DNA from: Adenophora triphylla var. japonica
Lineage: Eukaryota; Streptophyta; Magnoliopsida; Asterales; Campanulaceae
Assembly: GCA_022495995.1 (NCBI GenBank)
Contig: JAFEMH010002568.1
Span: 1 to 64,000 of the forward strand
Direction of reading: 5' to 3'
DNA length: 64,000 nucleotides
Below, in pieces: positions 1-15,000 of this stretch; position 1 is the stretch's first letter, and each line of letters starts with the position of its first letter. The notes below the pieces were generated by a model that was not told the DNA's origin, did no database searches, and saw only the letters and a list, made by a program, of their open reading frames with translations. A program made the translations under genes and the position numbers.

Positions 1-3000
1 ACGAAAATCCCGAGGCTCAAATGCCTCCAAACAAAAATCTCGAGGCACAAACGCCTCCAAATCACAAATCTCGAGGCACAAATGCTACCAAACAAAAATC
101 CCGAGGTGCAAACGCCTCCAAACACAAACCCCGAGACGCAAACGCCTCCAAACACAAATCTCTAGGCAGAAATACCTCCAAACACAAATATTGAGGCGCA
201 AACGCCTCCAAACACAATTCACGAGGCACAAACGCCTCCAAACATAAATCCCGAGGCGCAAACGCCTCCAAACACAAACTCCGAGGCGCAAACGCCTCCT
301 AACTCAAATCCTGAGGCACAAACGCCTCCAAACACAAATCTCGAGGCACAAACGCCTCCAAACATAAATCTCAAGGCACAAATGCCTCCAAACACAAATC
401 TCGACGCAAAAACACCTCCAAAACAAAAATCCTGAGGCACAAATGCCTCCAAACACAAATCCCGAGGCACAAACGCCTCCAAACACAAATCCCGAGGCGC
501 AAACGCCTCCAAACACAAATCTCGAGGCACAAACGCCTCCAACACACAAATCCCGAGGCACAAACGCCTCCAAACACAAATCCCGAGGCGCAAATGCCTC
601 CAAACACAAATCCCGAGGCGCAAACGCCTCCAAACACAAATCCCGAGGCGCAAACGCCTCCAAACACAAATCCCGAGGCGCAAACGCCTCCAAACACAAA
701 TCCCGAGGCACAAGCGCCTCCAAACACAAATCTAGAGGCACAAATGCCCCAAATACAAATCCCGAGGCACAAACGCATCCAAAAAATTCCTGAGGTGAAA
801 CGCCTCCAAACACAAATCCCGAAGCATAAACGCCTCCAAACACAAATCTCGAGGTACAAGCGCCCCAAACACAAATCCCGAGGCACAAACGCCTCCAAAC
901 ACAAATCCCGAGGCACAAACGCCTCCAAACACAAATCCCGAGGCACAAACGCCTCCAAACACAAATCCCGAGGCACAAATGCCTCCAAACACAAATCCCG
1001 AGGCGCAAATGCCTCCAAACACAAATCCCGAGGCACAAACGCCTCCAAACACAAATCTCGAGGCACAAACGCCTCCAAACACAAATCCCGAGGTGCAAAC
1101 GCCTCCAAACACAAATCCCGAGGCGCAAATGCCTCCAAACACAAATCTCGAGGCACAAACGCCTCCAAACACAAATCCCGAGGCGCAAATGCCTCCAAAC
1201 ACAAATCCCGAGGCGCAAACGCCTCCAAACACAAATCCCGAGGCACAAACGCCTCCAAACACAAATCCCGAGGCACAAACGCCTCCAAACACAAATCTCG
1301 AGGCACAAATGCCTCCAAACACAAATCCCGAGGCACAAACGCCTCCAAACACAAATCCCGAGGCACAAACGCCTCCAAACACAAATCTCGAGGCACAAAC
1401 GCCTCCAAACACAAATCCCGAGGCGCAAACGCCTCCAAACACAAATCCCGAGGCACAAACGCCTCCAAACACAAATCTCGAGGCACAAACGCCTCCAAAC
1501 ACAAATCCCGAGGCGCAAACGCCTCCAAACACAAATCTCGAGGCACAAACGCCTCCAAACACAAATCCCGAGGCACAAACGCCTCCAAACACAAATCCCG
1601 AGGCACAAACGCCTCCAAAAAAAATCCCGAGGCGCAAACGCCTCCAAACACAAATCCCGAGGCACAAACGCCTCCAAACACAAATCTCGAGGCACAAACG
1701 CCTCCAAACACAAATCTCGAGGCACAAACGCCGCCAAACACAAATTCGGAAGCGCAAATGCCTCCAAACACAAATCCCGAGGCACAAATGCCTCCAAACA
1801 CAAATCCCGAGGCACAAATGCCTCCAAACACAAATCCCGAGGCACAAATGCCTCCAAACACAAATCCCGAGGCACAAACGCCTCCAAACACAAATCCCGA
1901 GGCACAAACGCCTCCATAACACAAATCCCGAGGCAAACGCCTCCAAACACAAACCTCGAGGCGCAAATGCCTCCAAACACAAATCTCGAGGCACAAATGC
2001 CTCCAAACACAAATCCCGAGGCACAAACGCCTCCAAACACAAATCCCGGGGCGCAAATGCCTCCAAACACGAACCCCGAGGCATAAACGCCTCCAAACAC
2101 AAATCTCGAGGCACAAACGCCTCCAAACACAAATCACGAGGCACAAACAACTCCAAACACAAATCTCGAGGCATAAACGCTTCCAACACCCAAATCCTGT
2201 GGCACAAACGCCTCCAAACACAAATCCCGAGGCGCAAACGCCTCCAAACACAAATCCCGAGGCAGAAATGCCTCCAAACACAAATCCCGAGGCGCAAACG
2301 CCTCCAAACACAAATCCCGAGGCACAAATGCCTCCAAACACAAATCCCGAGGCACAAACGCCTCCAAACACAAATCTCGAGGCACAAATGCCTCCAAACA
2401 CAAATCCCGAGGCGCAAACGCCTCCAAACACAAATCCCGAGGCGCAAACGCCTCCAAACACAAATCCCGAGGCACAAATGCCTCCAAACACAAATCCCGA
2501 GGCACAAACGCCTCCAAACACAAACCCCGAGGCGCAAATGCCTCCAAACACAAATCCCGAGGCACAAACGCCTCCAAACACAAATCTCGAGGCGCAAACG
2601 CCTCCAAACACAAATCCCGAGGCACAAACGCCTCCAAACACAAATCCCGAGGCACAAACGCCTCCAAACACAAATCCCGAGGCACAAACGCCTCCAAACA
2701 CAAATCCCGAGGCACAAAACGCCTCCAAAAAAATCCCGAGGCGCAAACGCCTCCAAACACAAATTCCGAGGCACAAACGCTCCAAACACAAATCCCGAGG
2801 TGCAAACGCCTCCAAACACAAACCCCGAGGCGCAAACGCCTCCAAACACAAATCTCGAGGCACAAACGCCTCCAAACACAAATCCCGAGGCGCAAATGCC
2901 TCCAAACACAAATCCCGAGGCGCAAACGCCTCCAAACACAAATCCCGAGGCACAAACGCCTCCAAACACAAATCCCGAGGCACAAACGCCTCCAAACACA

Positions 3001-6000
3001 AATCCCGAGGCACAAACGCCTCCAAACACAAATCCCGAGGCACAAATGCCTCCAAACACAAATCCCGAGGCACAAACGCCTCCAAACACAAATCCCGAGG
3101 CACAAATGCCTCCAAACACAAATCCCGAGGCACAAACGCCTCCAAACACAAATCCCGAGGCACAAACGCCTCCAAACAAAAATCCCGAGGCGCAAACGCC
3201 TCCAAACACAAATCCCGAGGCACAAACGTCCCCAACACACAAATCCCGAGGCACAAATGCCTCCAAACATAAATCTCGAGGTGCAAATGCCTTCAAACAC
3301 AAACCCCGAGGCGCAAACGCCTCCAAACACAAATTCCGAGGCATAAACGCCTCCAAACACAAATCCCGAGGCGCAAATGCCTCCAAACACAAATCCCGAG
3401 GCGCAAACGCCTCCAAACACAAATCCCGAGGCACAAACGCCTCCAAACACAAATCCCGAGGCACAAACGCCTCCAAACACAAATCTCGAGGCACAAATGC
3501 CTCCAAACACAAATCCCGAGGCACAAACGCCTCCAAACACAAATCCCGAGGCGCAAACGCCTCCAAACACAAATCTCGAGGCACAAACGCCTCCAAACAC
3601 AAATCCCGAGGCGCAAACGCCTCCAAACACAAATCCCGAGGCACAAACGCCTCCAAACACAAATCCCGAGGCACAAACGCCTCCAAACACAAATCCTGAG
3701 CCACAAACGCCTCCAAAGCACAAACCCCGAGGCACAAACGCCTCCAAAACACAAATCTCGAGGCACAAACGCCACCAAACACAAATCCCGAGGCACAAAC
3801 GCCTCCAAAAAAATCCCGAGACGCAAACGCCTCCAAACACAAACCCCGAGGCACAAACGCCTCATAACACAAATCCCGAGGCACAAACGCCTCCAAACAC
3901 AAATCCCGAGGCACAAACGCCTCCAAACACAAATCCCGAGGCGCAAACGCCTCCAAACACAAATCCCGAGGCACAAATGCCTCCAAACACAAATCCCGAG
4001 GCGCAAACGCCTCCAAACACAAATCCCGAGGCACAAATGCCTCCAAACACAAATCCCGAGGCACAAACGCCTCCAAACACAAATCTCGAGGCACAAACGC
4101 CTCCAAACACAAATCCCGAGGCACAAACGCCTCCAAACACAAATCCCGAGGCGCAAACGCCTCCAAACACAAATCCCGAGGCAGAAATGCCTCCAAACAC
4201 AAATCCCGAGGCATAAACGCCTCCAAACACAAATCCCGAGGCGCAAATGCCTCCAAACACAAATCCCGAGGCACAAACGCCTCCAAACACAAATCCCGAG
4301 GCGCAAACGCCTCCAAACACAAATCCCGAGGCACAAACGCCTCCAAACACAAATCTCGAGGCACAAACGCCTCCAAACACAAATCCCGAGGCACAAACGC
4401 CTCCAAACACAAATCCCGAGGCACAAACGCCTCCAAACACAAATCTCGAGGCACAAACGCCTCCAAACACAAATCCCGAGGCACAAACGCCTCCAAACAC
4501 AAATCCCGAGGCACAAATGCCTCCAAACACAAATCCCGAGGCACAAACGCCTCCAAACACAAATCTCGAGGCACAAACGCCTCCAAACACAAATCCCGAG
4601 GCACAAACGCCTCCAAACACAAATCCCGAGGCGCAAACGCCTCCAAACACAAATCTCGAGGCACAAATGCCTCCAAACACAAATCCCGAGGCACAAACGC
4701 CTCCAAACACAAATCCCGAGGCACAAATGCCTCCAAACACAAATCCCGAGGCGCAAACGCCTCCAAACACAAATCCCGAGGCGCAAACGCCTCCAAACAC
4801 AAATCCCGAGGCACAAACGCCTCCAAACACAAATCCCGAGGCACAAACGCCTCCAAACACAAATCTCGAGGCACAAATGCCTCCAAACACAAATCCCGAG
4901 GCACAAACGCCTCCAAACACAAATCTCGAGGCACAAACGCCTCCAAACACAAATCCCGAGGCACAAACGCCTCCAAACACAAATCCCGAGGCGCAAATGC
5001 CTCCAAACACAAATCCCAAGGCACAAACGCTTCCAAACACAAATCCCGAGGCACAAATGCCTCCAAACACAAATCCCGAGGCACAAATGCCTCCAAACAC
5101 AAATCCCGAGGCGCAAACGCCTCCAAACACAAATCCCGAGGCACAAACGCCTCCAAACACAAATCCCGAGGCACAAACGCCTCCAAACACAAATCCCGAG
5201 GCACAAACGCCTCCAAACACAAATCTCGAGGCACAAATGCCTCCAAACACAAATCCCGAGGCACAAACGCCTCCAAACACAAATCCCGAGGCACAAACGC
5301 CTCCAAACACAAATCCCGAGGCACAAACGCCTCCAAACACAAATCTCGAGGCACAAACGCCTCCAAACACAAATCCCGAGGCACAAACGCCTCCAAACAC
5401 AAATCCCGAGGCGCAAATGCCTCCAAACACAAATCCCGAGGCACAAACGCCTCCAAACACAAATCCCGAGGCGCAAACGCCTCCAAACACAAATCCCGAG
5501 GCGCAAATGCCTCCAAACACAAATCCCGAGGCACAAACGCCTCCAAACACAAATCTCGAGGCACAAACGCCTCCAAACACAAATCCCGAGGCACAAACGC
5601 CTCCAAACACAAATCCCGAGGCGCAAACGCCTCCAAACACAAATCTCGAGGCACAAACGCCTCCAAACACAAATACCGAGGCACAAATGCCTCCAAACAC
5701 ATATCTCGAGGCACAAACGCACCAAACACAAATCCCGAGGCACAAACGCCTCCAAACACAAATCCCGAGGCACAAACGCCTCCAAACACAAATCCCGAGG
5801 CACAAATGCCTCCAAACACAAATCCCGAGGCACAAACGCCTCCAAACACAAACCCCGAGGCGCAAACGCCTCCAAACACAAATCTCGAGGCACAAACGCC
5901 TCCAAACACAAATCCCGAGGCGCAAACGCCTCCAAACACAAATCCCGAGGCACAAACGCCTCCAAACACAAATCTCGAGGCACAAACGCCTCCAAACACA

Positions 6001-9000
6001 AATCCCGAGGCGCAAACGCCTCCAAACACAAATCCCGAGGCACAAATGCCTCCAAACACAAATCTCGAGGCACAAACGCCTCCAAACACAAATCCCGAGG
6101 CACAAACGCCTCCAAACACAAATCCCGAGGCGCAAACGCCTCCAAACACAAATCCCGAGGCACAAACGCCTCCAAACACAAATCTCGAGGCACAAACGCC
6201 TCCAAACACAAATCCCGAGGCACAAACGCCTCCAAACACAAATCCCGAGGCGCAAATGCCTCCAAACACAAATCCCGAGGCACAAATGCCTCCAAACACA
6301 AATCCCGAGGCGCAAACGCCTCCAAACACAAATCCCGAGGCGCAAATGCCTCCAAACACAAATCCCGAGGCACAAACGCCTCCAAACACAAATCCCGAGG
6401 CACAAACGCACCAAACAAAAATCCCGAGGCACAAACGCCTCCAAACACAAATCCCGAGGCGCAAACGCCTCCAAACACAAATCCCGAGGCGCAAATGCCT
6501 CCAAACACAAATCTCGAGGCACAAACGCCTCCAAACACAAATTCCGAGGCACAAATGCCTCCAAAAAAAATCCCCAGGCGAAAACGCCTCCAAACACAAA
6601 TCCCGAGGCAAACGGCTCCAAACACAAATCCCGAGGGACAAACGCCTCCAAACACAAATCCCGAGGCACAAATGCCTCCAAACACAAATCCCGAGGCACA
6701 AATGCCTCCAAACACAAATCTCGAGGCACAAACGCCTCCAAACACAAATCTCGAGGCACAAACGCCTCCAAAAACAAATCCCGAGGCACAAACGCCTCCA
6801 AAGCACAAATCCCGAAGCACAAACGCCTCCAAAACACAAATCCCGAGGCACAAATGCCTCCAAACACAAATCCTGAGGTGCAAACGCCTCCTAACACAAA
6901 TCCCGAGGCACAAATGCCTCCAAACACAAATCCCGAGGCACAAACGCCTCCAAACACAAATCTCGAGGCGCAAACGCCTCCAAACACAAACCCCGATGCG
7001 CAAAAGCCTCATAACACAAATCCCGAGGCACAAATGCCTCCAAACACAAATCCCGAGGCACAAACGCCTCCAAACACAAATCCCGAGGCGCAAACGCCTC
7101 CAAACACAAATCTCGAGGCGCAAACGCCTCCAAACACAAATCCCGAGGCGCAAACGCCTCCAAACACAAATCCCGAGGCACAAACGCCTCCAAACACAAA
7201 TCCCGAGGCACAAACGCCTCCAAACACAAATCCCGAGGCACAAATGCCTCCAAACACAAATCCCGAGGCGCAAATGCCTCCAAACACAAATCCCGAGGCG
7301 CAAACGCCTCCAAACACAAATCCCGAGGCACAAATGCCTCCAAACACAAATCCCGAGGCACAAACGCCTCCAAACACAAATCTCGAGGCACAAACGCCTC
7401 CAAACACAAATCCCGAGGCGCAAACGCCTCCAAACACAAATCCCGAGGCGCAAACGCCTCCAAACACAAATCCCGAGGCACAAATGCCTCCAAACACAAA
7501 TCTCGAGGCACAAACGCCTCCAAACACAAATCCCGAGGCGCAAATGCCTCCAAACACAAATCCCGAGGCACAAACGCCTCCAAACACAAATCCCGAGGCG
7601 CAAATGCCTCCAAACACAAATCCCAAGGCGTAAACGCCTCCAAACACAAATCCCGAGGCACAAACGCCTCCAAACACAAATCCCAAGGCAGAAATGCCTC
7701 CAAACACAAATCCCAAGGCATAAACGCCTCCAAACACAAATCCCGAGGAGCAAACGCCTCCAAACACAAACCCCCAGGCACAAACACCTCCAAACACAAA
7801 TCCCGAGGCACAAACTCTTCCAAACATAAATCTCGAGGCAGAAATGCCTCCAAACACAAATCCCGAGGCGCAAACGCCTCCAAACACAAATCCCGAGGCA
7901 GAAATGCCTCCAAACACAAATCCCGAGGCATAAACGCCTCCAAACACAAATCCCGAGCAAACGCCTCCTAACACAAACCCCGAGGCACAAACGCCTCCAA
8001 ACACAAATCCTGAGGCGTAATGCCTCCAAACACAAATCCCGAGGCATAAATGCCTCCAAACACAAATCCCGAGGCACAAACGCTTCCAAACACAAATATC
8101 GAGTCTCAAACGCCTCCAAACACAAATCTCGAGGCACAAATGCCTCCAAACACAAATCCCGAGGCGCAAACGCCTCCAAACACAAATCACGAGGCACAAA
8201 TGCCTCCAAACACAAATCTCGAGGTAAAATGCCTCCTAACATAAATACCGAGGCACAAACGCCTCCAAACACAAATCTCGAGGCGCAAACGCCTCCAAAC
8301 ACAAATCCCGAGGCACAAATGCCTCCAAACACAAATCCCGAGGCACAAATGCCTCCAAACACAAATCCCGAGGCACAAATGCCTCCAAACACAAATCCCG
8401 AGGCACAAACGCCTCCAAACACAAATCCCGAGGCACAAACGCCTCCAAACAAAAATCCCAAGGCACAAATGCCTCCAAACACAAATCCCAAGGCACAAAC
8501 GCCTCCAAACACAAATCCCGAGGCGCAATGCCTCCAAACACAAATCCCGAGGCACAAACGCCTCCAAACACAAATCCCGAGGCGCAAACGCCTCCAAACA
8601 CAAATCTCGAGGTGCAAACGCCTCCAAACACAAATCCCGAGGCGCAAACGCCTCCAAACACAAATCCCGAGGCACAAACGCCTCCAAACACAAATCCCGA
8701 GGCACAAACGCCTCCAAACACAAATCCCGAGGCACAAATGCCTCCAAACACAAATCCCGAGGCACAAACGCCTCCAAACACAAATCTCGAGGCAGAAACG
8801 CCTCCAAACACAAATCCCGAGGCACAAACGCCTCCAAAACAAAAATCCTGAGGCACAAACTCCTCCAAACAAAAATCTCGAGGCACAAACGCCTCCAAAC
8901 ACAAATCCCGAGGCACAAACGCCTCCAAACACAAATCCCGAGGCAGAAATGCCTCCAAACACAAATCCCGAGGCATAAACGCCTCCAAACACAAATCCCG

Positions 9001-12000
9001 AGGCGCAAATGCCTCCAAACACAAATCCCGAGGCGCAAACGCCTCCAAACACAAATCCCGAGGCACAAATGCCTCCAAACACAAATCCCGAGGCATAAAC
9101 GCCTCCAAACACAAATCCCGAGGCGCAAACGCCTCCAAACACAAACTCTGAGGCGCAAACGCCTCCAAACACAAATCCCGAGGCACAAACGCCTCCAAAC
9201 ACAAATCCCGAGGCGCAAATGCCTCCAAACACAAATCCCAAGGCACAAACGCCTGCAAACACAAATCTCGAGGCACAAACGCACCAAACACAAATCCTGA
9301 GGCACAAACGCCTCCAAACACAAATCCCGAGGCACAAACGCCTCCAAACACAAACCCCAAGGCACAAATGCCTCCAAACACAAATCTCGAGGCAGAAACG
9401 CCTCCAAACACAAAACACGAAGCTCAAATGCCTCCAAACACAAATCCCGAGGGATAAACGCCTCCAAACACAAATCCCGAGGCACAAACGCCTCCAAACA
9501 TAAACCCCGAGGCGCAAACGCCTCCAAACACAAACCCCGAGGCGCAAACGCCTCCAAACACAAATCTCGAGGCAGAAATGCCTCCAAACACAAATCCCGA
9601 GGCATAAACGACTACAAACACAAATCCCGAGGCGTAAATGCCTCTAAACACAAACAGCGAGGCGCAAACGCCTCCAAACACAAATCCCGAGGCGCAAACA
9701 CCTCCAAACACAAATCCCGAGGCACAAATGCCTCCAAACACAAATCTCGAGGCACAAACGCCTCCAAACACAAATCTCGAGGCACAAATGCCTCCAAACA
9801 CAAATCCCGAGGCACAAACGCCTCCAAAAAAAATCCCGAGGCGCAAACGCCTCCAAACACAAATCCCGAGGCACAAACGCCTCCAAACACAAATCCCGAG
9901 GCGCAAACGCCTCCAAACACAAATCCCAAGGCACAAACGCCTCCAAACACAAATCTCGAGGCACAAATGCCTCCAAACACAAATCTCGAGGCACAAATGC
10001 CTCCAAACACAAATCCCGAGGCGCAAACGCCTCCAAACACAAATCCCGAGGCACAAATGCCTCCAAACACAAATCCCGAGGCGCAAACGCCTCCAAACAC
10101 AAATCCCGAGGCACAAACGCCTCCAAACATAAATCTCGAGGTACAAATGCCTCCAAACACAAAACACGAAGCTCAAACGCCTCCAAACACAAATCCCGAG
10201 GCACAAACGCCTCCAAACACAAATCCCGAGGCACAAGCGCCTCCAAACACAAATCTCGAGGCACAAACGCCCCAAACACAAATCCTGAGGCACAAACGCC
10301 TCCAAACACCAATCCCGAGGCGCAAATGCCTCCAAACACAAATCCCGAGGCACAAATGCCTCCAAACACAAATCCCGAGGCGCAAACGCCTCCAAACACA
10401 AATCCCGAGGCACAAATGCCTCCAAACACAAATCCCGAGGCACAAACGCCTCCAAACACAAATCCCGAGGCACAAACGCCTCCAAACACAAATCCTGAGG
10501 CACAAACGCCTCCAAACACAAATCCCGAGGCACAAACGCCTCCAAACACAAATCCCGAGGCGCAAACGCCTCCAAACACAAATCCCGAGGCGCAAACGCC
10601 TCCAAACACAAATCTCGAGGCACAAATGCCTCCAAACACAAATCCCGAGGCGCAAATGCCTCCAAACACAAATCCCGAGGTGCAAACTCCTCCAAACACA
10701 AACCCCGATGCGCAAACGCGTCCAAACACGAATCCCAAGTCGCAAACGCCTCCAAACACAAATCCCAAGGCACAAACGCTTCCAAACAAAAATCTCGAGG
10801 CACAAATGCCTCCAAACACAAATCTCGAGGCACAAATGCCTCCAAACACAAATCCCGAGGCACAAACGCCTCCAAACACAAATCCCGAGGCACAAACGCC
10901 TCCAAAACACAAATCCCGAGGCACAAACGCCTCCCAACACAAATCTCGAGGTACAAACGCCTCCAAACACAAACCCCAAGGCGCAAACGCCTCCAAACAA
11001 AAATTCCAATGCGCAAATGCCTCCAAACATGAACCCCGAGGCATAAACGCCTCCAAACACAAATCTCGAGGCACAAATGCCTCCAAACACAAATCCCAGG
11101 GCACAAATGCCTCCAAGCACAAATCCCGAGGCGTAAATGCCTCCAAACACAAATCTCGAGGCACAAACGCCTCCAAACACAAATCCCGAGGCGCAAACGC
11201 CTCCAAACACAAACCCCGATGTGCAAACGCCTCCAAACACAAATCATGAGGCACAAACGCCCCAAACACAAATCCCGAGGCAGAAACGCCTCCAAACACA
11301 AATCCCGAGGCGCAAACGCCTCCAAACATAAATCCTGAGGCACAAACGCCTCCAAACACAAATCCCGAGGCACAAACGCCTCCAAAAACATCTCGAGGCG
11401 CAAACGCCTCCAAACACAAATCCCGAGGCGCAAACGCCTCCAAACACAAATCTCGAGGCACAAATGCCTCCAAACACAAATCCCGAGGCACAAACGCCTC
11501 CAAACACAAATCCCGAGGCGCAAACGCCTCCAAACACAAATCTCGAGGCACAAACGCCTCCAAACACAAATCTCGAGGCACAAACGCCTCCAAACACAAA
11601 TCCCGAGGCGCAAACGCCTCCAAACACAAATCCCGAGGCACAAACGCCTCCAAACACAAATCTCGAGGCGCAAATGCCTCCAAACACAAATCTCGAGGCA
11701 CAAACGCCTCCAAACACAAATCCCGAGGCGCAAATGCCTCCAAACACAAATCCCGAGGCGCAAACGCCTCCAAACACAAATCCCGAGGCACAAACGCCTC
11801 CAAACACAAATCCCGAGGCACAAACGCCTCCAAACACAAATCCCGAGGCACAAATGCCTCCAAACACAAATCTCGAGGCGCAAACGCCTCCAAACACAAA
11901 TCCCGAGGCACAAACGCCTCCAAACACAAATCCCGAGGCACAAATGCCTCCAAACACAAATCCCGAGGCACAAACGCCTCCAAACACAAATCTCGAGGCA

Positions 12001-15000
12001 CAAATGCCTCCAAACACAAATCCCGAGGCACAAATGCCTCCAAACACAAATCCCGAGGCACAAATGCCTCCAAACACAAATCCCGAGGCACAAACGCCTC
12101 CAAACACAAATCCCGAGGCACAAACTCCTCCAAACACAAATCTCGAGGCACAAACGCCTCCAAACACAAATCCCGAGGCGCAAACGCCTCCAAACACAAA
12201 TCCCGAGGCAGAAATGCCTCCAAACACAAATCCCGAGGCATAAACGCCTCCAAACACAAATCCCGAGGCGCAAACGCCTCCAAACACAAATCCCGAGGCG
12301 CAAACGCCTCCAAACACAAACCCCGAGGCGTAAATGCCTCCAAACACAAATCCCGAGGCGCAAACGCCTCCAAACACAAATCCCGAGGTGCAAACGCCTC
12401 CAAACACAAATCTCGAGGCGCAAACGCCTCCAAACACAAATCCCGAGGCACAAACGCCTCCAAACACAAACCCCGAGGCGCAAACGCCTCCAAACACAAA
12501 TCCCGAGGCACAAATGCCTCCAAACACAAATCCCGAGGCACAAACGCCTCCAAACACAAATCCCGAGGCGCAAATGCCTCCAAACACAAATCCCGAGGCG
12601 CAAACGCCTCCAAACACAAATCTCGAGGCACAAATGCCTCCAAACACAAATCTCGAGGCACAAACGCCTCCAAACACAAATCTCGAGGCACAAACGCCTC
12701 CAAACACAAATCCCGAGGCACAAATGCCTCCAAACACAAATCCCGAGGCACAAACGCCTCCAAACACAAATCCCGAGGCAACAAACGCCTCCAAACACAA
12801 AACACGAAGCTCAAACGCCTCCAAACACAAATCCCGAGGCACAAATGCCTCCAAACACAAATCCCGAGGCGCAAACGCCTCCAAACACAAATCCCGAGGC
12901 ACAAACGCCTCCAAACACAAATCCCGAGGCACAAACGCCTCCAAACACAAACTCCGAGGCGTAAACGCCTCCAAACACAAATCCCGAGGCGAAATGCCTC
13001 CAAACACAAACCCCAAGGCACAAACGCCTCCAAACACAAATCCCGAGGCACAAATGCCTCCAAACACAAATCCCGAGGCGCAAACGCCTCCAAACACAAA
13101 TCCCGAGGCACAAACGCCTCCAAACACAAATCCCGAGGCGCAAACGTCTCCAAACACAAAACCCAAATGCCTCCAAACACAAATCTCGAGGCGCAAATGC
13201 CTCCAAACACAAATCCCGTACCATAAACGCCTCCAAACACAAATCCCGAGGCGCAAACGCCTCCAAACACAAATCCCGAGGCACAAACGCCTCCAAACAC
13301 AAATCCCGAGGCACAAACGCCTCCAAACACAAATCTCGAGGCGCAAACGCCTCCAAACACAAATCCCGAGGCACAAATGCCTCCAAACACAAATCTCGAG
13401 GCACAAACGCCTCCAAACACAAATCCCGAGGCGCAAACGCCTCCAAACACAAATCCCGAGGCACAAACGCCTCCAAACACAAATCCCGAGGCACAAATGC
13501 CTCCAAACACAAATCCCGAGGCATAAATGCCTCCAAACACAAATCTCGAGGCACAAATGCCTCCAAACACAAATCCCGAGGCACAAACGCCTCCAAACAC
13601 AAATCCCGAGGCACAAACGCCTCCAAACACAAATCTCGAGGCACAAATGCCTCCAAACACAAATCCCGAGGCGCAAACGCCTCCAAACACAAATCCCGAG
13701 GCAAATGCCTCCAAACATAAATCCCGAGGCACAAACGCCTCCAAACACAAATCCCGAGGCACAAACGCCTCCAAACACAAATCCCGAGGCACAAACGCCT
13801 CCAAACACAAATCCCGAGGCGCAAACGCCTCCAAACACAAATCCCGAGGCGCAAACGCCTCCAAACACAAATCCCGAGGCGCAAACGCCTCCAAACACAA
13901 ATCTCGAGGCACAAACGCCTCCAAACACAAATCCCGAGGCACAAATGCCTCCAAACACAAATCTCGAGGCACAAATGCCTCCAAACACAAATCCCGAGGC
14001 ACAAATGCCTCCAAACACAAATCCCGAGGCACAAACGCCTCCAAACACAAATCCCGAGGCACAAACGCCTCCAAACACAAATCCCGAGGCACAAACGCCT
14101 CCAAACACAAATCCCGAGGCGCAAATGCCTCCAAACACAAATCTCGAGGCACAAATGCCTCCAAACACAAATCTCGAGGCACAAACGCCTCCAAACACAA
14201 ATCCCGAGGCGCAAACGCCTCCAAACACAAATCACGACGTGCAAATGCATCTAAACACAAATCCTGAGGCATAAACGCCTCCAAACACAAATCCCGAGGC
14301 ACAAATGCCTCCAAACACAAATCCCGAGGCGCAAACGCCTCCAAACACAAACCCCGAGGCGCAAATGCCTCCAAACACAAATCCCGAGGCGCAAACGCCT
14401 CCAAACACAAATCTCGAGGCACAAACGCCTCCAAACACAAATCCCGAGGCACAAATGCCTCCAAAAAAAATCCCGAGGCGAAAACGCCTCCAAACACAAA
14501 TCCCGAGGCACAAACGCCTCCAAACACAAATCTCGAGGCACAAACGCCTCCAAACACAAATCCCGAGGCACAAACGCCTCCAAACACAAATCTCGAGGCA
14601 CAAACGCCTCCAAACAAAAATCCAGAGGCTTAAACGCCTCCAAACACAAATCCCGAGGCACAAATGCCTCCAAACACAAATCCCGAGGCACAAACGCCTC
14701 CAAACACAAATCCCGAGGCACAAATGCCTCCAAACACAAATCTCGAGGCACAAACGCCTCCAAACACAAATCCTGAGGCATAAATGCCTCCAAACACAAA
14801 TCCCGAGGCAAAAATGCCTCCACACATAAATCCCGAGGCGCAAATGTCTCCAAACACAAATCTCGAGGCACAAACGCCTCCAAACACAAATCTCGAGGCA
14901 CAAACGCTTCCAAACACAAATCCCGAGGCACAAACGCCTCCAAACACAAATCCCGAGGCACAAATGCCTCCAAACACAAATCTCGAGGCACAAACGCCTC

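Noticed and set aside
732..9547. Open reading frames of 1000-2084 codons on both strands in the first 26 kb
   Set aside because: They arise because the 30-bp unit has no stop triplet in any frame. All six frames are open, no promoter or intron structure is seen, and the frames change at random indels.
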